Positions 60,605 to 64,000 of a stretch of 64,000 nucleotides of DNA are shown one piece after another. Location of the stretch: the NCBI GenBank assembly GCA_963377175.1, contig CAUJNA010003046.1, positions 426,538-490,537 on the forward strand, read 5' to 3'. A program made the position numbers and the translations under genes. The stretch's first letter is position 1. Each line of letters opens with the position of its first letter. The stretch comes from Effrenium voratum. Taxonomy: Eukaryota; Sar; Dinophyceae; Suessiales; Symbiodiniaceae. The notes under the pieces were generated by a model. It searched no databases and was not told the origin of the DNA. It saw only the letters and a list, made by a program, of their open reading frames with translations.

Positions 60605-60720
60605 AGGGTCTTGCCAGGACTCGGACCAGGGCACACGCACGAGTGCAGGCGCGCCAGAGTTTCTCCGCGGCTGCACAACTACACGTCGGCTCCTCATAAA
60701 GGACTCCAGGAAGCCCTCTC
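60605..60720 (-). CDS. Single exon of an unrecognised protein
   Basis: 116 nt between AGCCAG|GA and GACCCT|GT. It encodes EGFLESFMRSRRVVVQPRRN then SGAPALVRVPWSESWQDP, well-formed protein-like sequence with aromatic and basic residues. No ATG-initiated frame shows it. Neighbouring exons were not found. Confidence 0.5.
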
Positions 60721-60729
60721 CTGGCTGAG

Positions 60730-61445
60730 TCAAGCACCCGACAAAACATTCCTACGGAAATGATATCGTATGAACCTGAACATTCAGCAATTGAAGTCGC
60801 CAAGCTGAAATGAGGGACCGCGACAAAGAAGCCTCCGTGGGACCTTCATTATGCTTGCAAGATCTTGCAAGTGGCGGGCAGGCAAAGTTGGCGTCAATTG
60901 ACTTATTCTTGGACCGCTTGCACCTCCAAGCCCCCACCATAGCCTCAACTCACCTCAGAGTGTACCTCTGACATTTGTACAGCGACTAGCACAGCTTGAC
61001 CCGCCATGCAGAAAGGTTCATAATACTTGTAGGTGAACTCGTGCCGACGCTGACTACAATGCCTACCAAGGGTCTGTCGCAAAGACTGGAACCTTCGAAC
61101 TGACCGCCTGATTCGTCAATCAAACAAAATGTGAAAGGTATACATGAAGTCTGGACCCAAGATCCAGCTCCCTCTCCGACCCCCTGCCTGCATCAAGCCG
61201 GACGCTCGAACTGCGTGAGACCCTTTGCCTGGCATCTTTCGGGCCAAGCTGCTCCGGAAACTTAAGCGGCATGTTCCTACCAAAGACCTCTCATGAAGGC
61301 CAAGACCCCCGCCTCATTGGCGTAGTAGTATACGCCAGGCTTGGAGCGAGACTCCTTCTTCACCTCACACTCAGAGAAGCACGCGGAGAGCCCAAAGCAG
61401 TAAAACAAGAGGAGCGACTCATGTTTGAACACAGGTTCGACTCAT
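60730..61445. other. No gene recognised
   Basis: Unique, moderately AT-rich sequence without supported exons. Confidence 0.4.
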
Positions 61446-61449
61446 CCAC

Positions 61450-61600
61450 CTACACTAAGTTCATCTTATCGGCGCGCAGGTGTTCAGCACATCTCTTTCG
61501 ATCACCTCCAATGGGACCAAATTGGTACTTGGCCATGCACAAATTGCAGTTCGTGGGCTTCCCGGCCCAGCCAGGGGGCAGTGTATGCTCGTTCGCTGCA
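61450..61600 (-). CDS. C-terminal exon with EsV-1-7-like Cys/His repeat
   Basis: The frame ends at TAG (61452-61450). Its last section has Cys-x2-Cys, then FG.(I)GG, then C..H and a final K-M-x-x-V: CNLCMAKYQFGPIGG followed by DRKRCAEHLRADKMNLV. The spacing resembles the EsV-1-7 repeat (C...C....FG..G.....C..H....M). That repeat is known from brown algal and phycodnavirus proteins and is widespread in stramenopiles. A Cys/His-rich stretch just upstream in the same frame (about 61690-61600) may be another, poorer unit. Function unknown; probably a small metal-binding module. The exon start is not fixed. Confidence 0.45.
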
Positions 61601-61699
61601 TGCTCATGATGAGCCACCTGCGGTTTCTCGACAACCGGGCAGCGTGATAGGCAGTAAACCTCATGCCCGCACAAACTCGGTAAGCACAAATGAATCAAG

Positions 61700-62690
61700 A
61701 AAATCTAGCATGAATTTTGCGGCTGCTTGGCGTACGCTGTGACATCTCGCTTGCAGCCAAGCTTTGCCATACCCAAGGCGGAGGGCCTTATGCTTTGGGC
61801 TGCGGCTGCGGTCTTTCTCAGCCTCAGGCGTTGCCTTAGTGAAGACAACTGGCATTGCTGTCTCCGATGTTTTGCTTTCGGTTTGGGGACGGTCCAGCGC
61901 AAACAGGTCATGCACAGAATTCACACAGGGGGGGAGCCACACATGTCAATACAATCCGATTCCACAATCATACTCGGGCCAGTGGCCTGTAATTGTGCAT
62001 CAAGAAGCTTCGGATTGGGCAAGAACATTTTATCTTTCGAGCTTTGGGATCCACCAAGCTCAAAAGTAGCCATTCAGACTATGCTGATGGACTGCAAGCG
62101 AATAGGGGGCTTCCAAGCTCCATGGTGAGGGCGACAGGCATCAAACTGTTGCCAGGGACTCTAAGGCTCAAACCTTTGGAGGGCCTGGCAAGACACGCTC
62201 AAGTCTAGAGTCTAGGCATAGCCCACCTCAATGTGATGAACGTGGCCGAGCTACTGAAACCGCAACAAAGTTCAAGTGAGTTGCAGTTGCATTGTCCAAC
62301 ATATAGCTCTGCCATGGCAGCCTGTGGAGCCGAAAAGGTCGCAGTCGTCATTGGCTTCTTGTTGAGAGCTGCGGCCTGCACTCACTCAAACCCCAAATTC
62401 AAACCCAAGGCATCAACGAAGCAACTGAAAACCACTCTCCAAGGTCAGGTGCACACAGATTTGCATCCTTTCTGGATGGCCATGCTCACACTGGTCACTT
62501 GGCCACACCTAGTTGGCCTGTCGCTGAGGCCCGGGCCGAACTCAGCGAGGAATGTGACTACAGGCACCCGCACTGGGTGAATCAAAGAACCTCACAGCCG
62601 GATTTGGGGATTAGACTGTGGATGTGTTGGGGGCAAGTGGCTTTGGAGTCAAGGCATGCTTGCAACTCGCCAGATGTGAACAAATGATGC
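61700..62690. other. Unassigned; one Arg/Ser-rich minus frame
   Basis: Around 61870-61770 a minus frame encodes KATPEAEKDRSRSPKHKALR, an RS-like stretch that could be an upstream exon of the Cys/His gene. A plus frame of 115 codons (62233-62580) has no recognised feature. A CAAGTCTAGAGTCTAG motif is at 62200-62215. Confidence 0.3.
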
Positions 62691-62696
62691 ACAAAT

Positions 62697-62841
62697 GATA
62701 TATATATATATATATATACCCTTCCTCCAACTAACATGGCACCTGTGGGGAGGTACCTGGAAGACTCATGTCCTTTTGAGGGGAGCGCCTGTCAGTTGCC
62801 ATGTTGGTTGGAGGGAGGGGGTCTATATATATATATATATG
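62697..62841. repeat. MITE-like hairpin bounded by (TA)n
   Basis: Left arm: (TA)n then CCTCCAACTAACATGGCA. Right arm: TGCCATGTTGGTTGGAGG, then G-rich and (TA)n. The arms pair over about 18 bp with one G:T-type mismatch and extend through CCCTT/AGGGGG into the TA runs. The loop is about 55 nt. The structure fits a small terminal-inverted-repeat element or a hairpin transcript, in the intron after the exon at 62979-63065. Confidence 0.7.
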
Positions 62842-62978
62842 TATGCCATGAGATTGCAGGCTACCAGCATGCCTATACCTCTCCTGCTCCCAACAAGCCA
62901 AAAAGAACACGGTGACCATTGGTGCGTCGCGTTGCAGTTTGTTGTGGCTTCGGCCTAGCTTGTAGCGCATCCACTCAC

Positions 62979-63065
62979 CGAGCAAGGTCTTTGGCCTTCC
63001 AAATCGCAGAAAGCGGGGCTCCCGCCTTCAAAGTAGCCATGGATGAGCAGCTTGCCATCTAAGAC
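62979..63065 (-). CDS. Single exon, unrecognised
   Basis: 87 nt between GGAAG|GTC and a canonical GTGAGT donor, phase 0 to 0, encoding VLDGKLLIHGYFEGGSPAFC and DLEGQRPCS. Good splice sites; family unknown. Confidence 0.5.
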
Positions 63066-63439
63066 CTTCCGGAGGCCCAACGGATGGCTACAAGGAGCCC
63101 AAACACCCAGAGAAACAGAAGTCGCAAGGGTGCATACATGTTGTGCTGTAAGGTTCATCATGCTCATCAATGGGCCATATGAAACCAATGCCTTCCACCA
63201 TGGATGTTCCCAAGTAACTATGACACACCATAAGCAAAAGCATCAGTATGAGTAAACTTGTCAAACATCTTTTGGTCTCTGGGTCCGCACCATGCGTGCC
63301 CAGCTGCGCCTGCACAGCAACTTTCATGCCGTCCTGGCAGCTCCGAGCGCTCACGCCAAGGAAGCAAAGGATCCTTGTTGGGTGCATCCTGGCAAGAACG
63401 TGCCCTCAGAGCGGCCCTTCAACCCAAAGCAAGGCTGGA

Positions 63440-63521
63440 AGGTTTAGCCGAGCTGGTCGACAGCTCAAGCACCAGTTGCTCCTCAAACACGCTTGTGCAA
63501 GCGTCAAGCATGCCATCGTGC
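63440..63521 (-). CDS. Exon candidate, unrecognised
   Basis: Follows GTGAG|G and encodes HDGMLDACTSVFEEQLVLEL then STSS. The opposite strand is also open, so the call rests on the strand bias of the window. Confidence 0.35.
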
Positions 63522-63762
63522 CTCACCCAGTCTGTACGTACCTCGGCGAGTGACTAGCGGCCAGGAGCAAGGACAAGGAGTGGTTTGAGTAGCTATTGTC
63601 TCCTGGTGGTGTGATTGTTGGCAATGTGGTGCCTTGGACAAACCTGTGCACAAATGAGAGTGGTTGGTTTGTGGTCACAGGAAGTGGGCGCTACTCCTCG
63701 GCTTCAACTCAGAGGCTCGCCTTTTCCATCCTGCGAGACCCAGAGGTGGTCAAAGCGAGTGC

Positions 63763-63834
63763 CTTCCAACTCCTGGCTGAGTGTCAGCTGCAGTTGGCGA
63801 CATTGCATGATCGCATGTTGCAGCTGAACATTGC
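63763..63834 (-). CDS. Exon candidate, Leu/Gln-rich helix
   Basis: 72 nt between GGAG|GC and GGAAG|GC with closing phases, encoding NVQLQHAIMQCRQLQLTLSQ and ELE, a likely coiled coil. The plus strand here (63596-63949) is open too, because CAG/CTG codons read both ways. Confidence 0.35.
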
Positions 63835-64000
63835 CTCCGACAGTCCGTTTCCTTTGCTTGTAGTCGCAGCTCTCAGACTGACCCACACACTTCGTAAGGC
63901 TGGCACCTCTCACCCGAGCACACTTTGTGGTTCACCGTGGGAATGTTGATGTTGGGAATGTGAACCATTTGCATGCAAATTGTGGGTTCTCAAAATGCTG

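Noticed and set aside
63596..63949. 117 aa plus-strand frame at the right end
   Set aside because: It is open because CAG/CTG codons read both ways. The minus exon there has closing phases and matches the strand bias.

Overview
The window looks like nuclear DNA of a photosynthetic, peridinin-type dinoflagellate. Four things point there. (1) Reconstructed exons encode a chlorophyll a/c-binding light-harvesting protein. (2) Introns have the odd dinoflagellate grammar: in 18 junctions I could resolve by keeping frame and homology, donors are 12 GC, 3 GA and only 3 GT, and all 18 acceptors are AG followed by G. (3) A decayed copy of the dinoflagellate spliced leader lies about 18 nt upstream of one start codon. 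(4) Every gene I can recognise is on the minus strand, as in the long unidirectional gene blocks of these genomes. Most coding sequence is in exons of 35-145 nt, so genes were rebuilt by joining AG|G-bounded exons rather than from long open frames.

Layout, left to right; transcription runs right to left. 0.2-2.9 kb: eight exons of an eEF1A-like GTPase, with the relict leader just upstream. 3.7-5.4 kb: an RluA-type pseudouridine synthase without a visible C-terminal half. 5.6-7.7 kb: an unrecognised charged protein. 8.8-9.3 kb: the C-terminal half of an FtsJ-like RNA 2'-O-methyltransferase. 10.8-13.6 kb: nine exons of the light-harvesting gene. 14.2-14.6 kb: two exons of an unknown gene. 20.3-22.3 kb: an unknown gene with start and stop. 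24.0-24.9 kb: the N-terminal half of an FtsJ-like methyltransferase.

25.2-29.4 kb is a tandemly duplicated 1.75 kb cassette of three repeat families plus a tRNA-like unit, followed by a 350 bp duplicated block. 29.4-33.8 kb holds scattered candidate exons. 33.8-50.7 kb is mostly satellite: a degenerate TG/CA-rich array around a 1 kb tract of (GTGC)n, an 85 bp satellite with a reused unique tail, and a CACGTG-rich satellite with a roughly 1 kb higher-order period. A GC-rich, 5'-truncated, frameshifted non-LTR retroelement (46.6-50.5 kb) is inserted in that satellite.

50.7-64 kb is gene territory again: an EF-hand/p25-alpha (TPPP-like) gene, a second EF-hand gene, single unrecognised exons, an EsV-1-7-like Cys/His exon, and a MITE-like hairpin. 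I see no operon-like shared pathway. The genes are ordinary neighbours in a one-direction array (translation factor, RNA modification, photosynthesis, calcium or cytoskeletal proteins), and the intergenic and intronic space is shaped by repeats. Exon coordinates come from manual splice reasoning without alignment tools. They are exact where phases close and approximate where stated.
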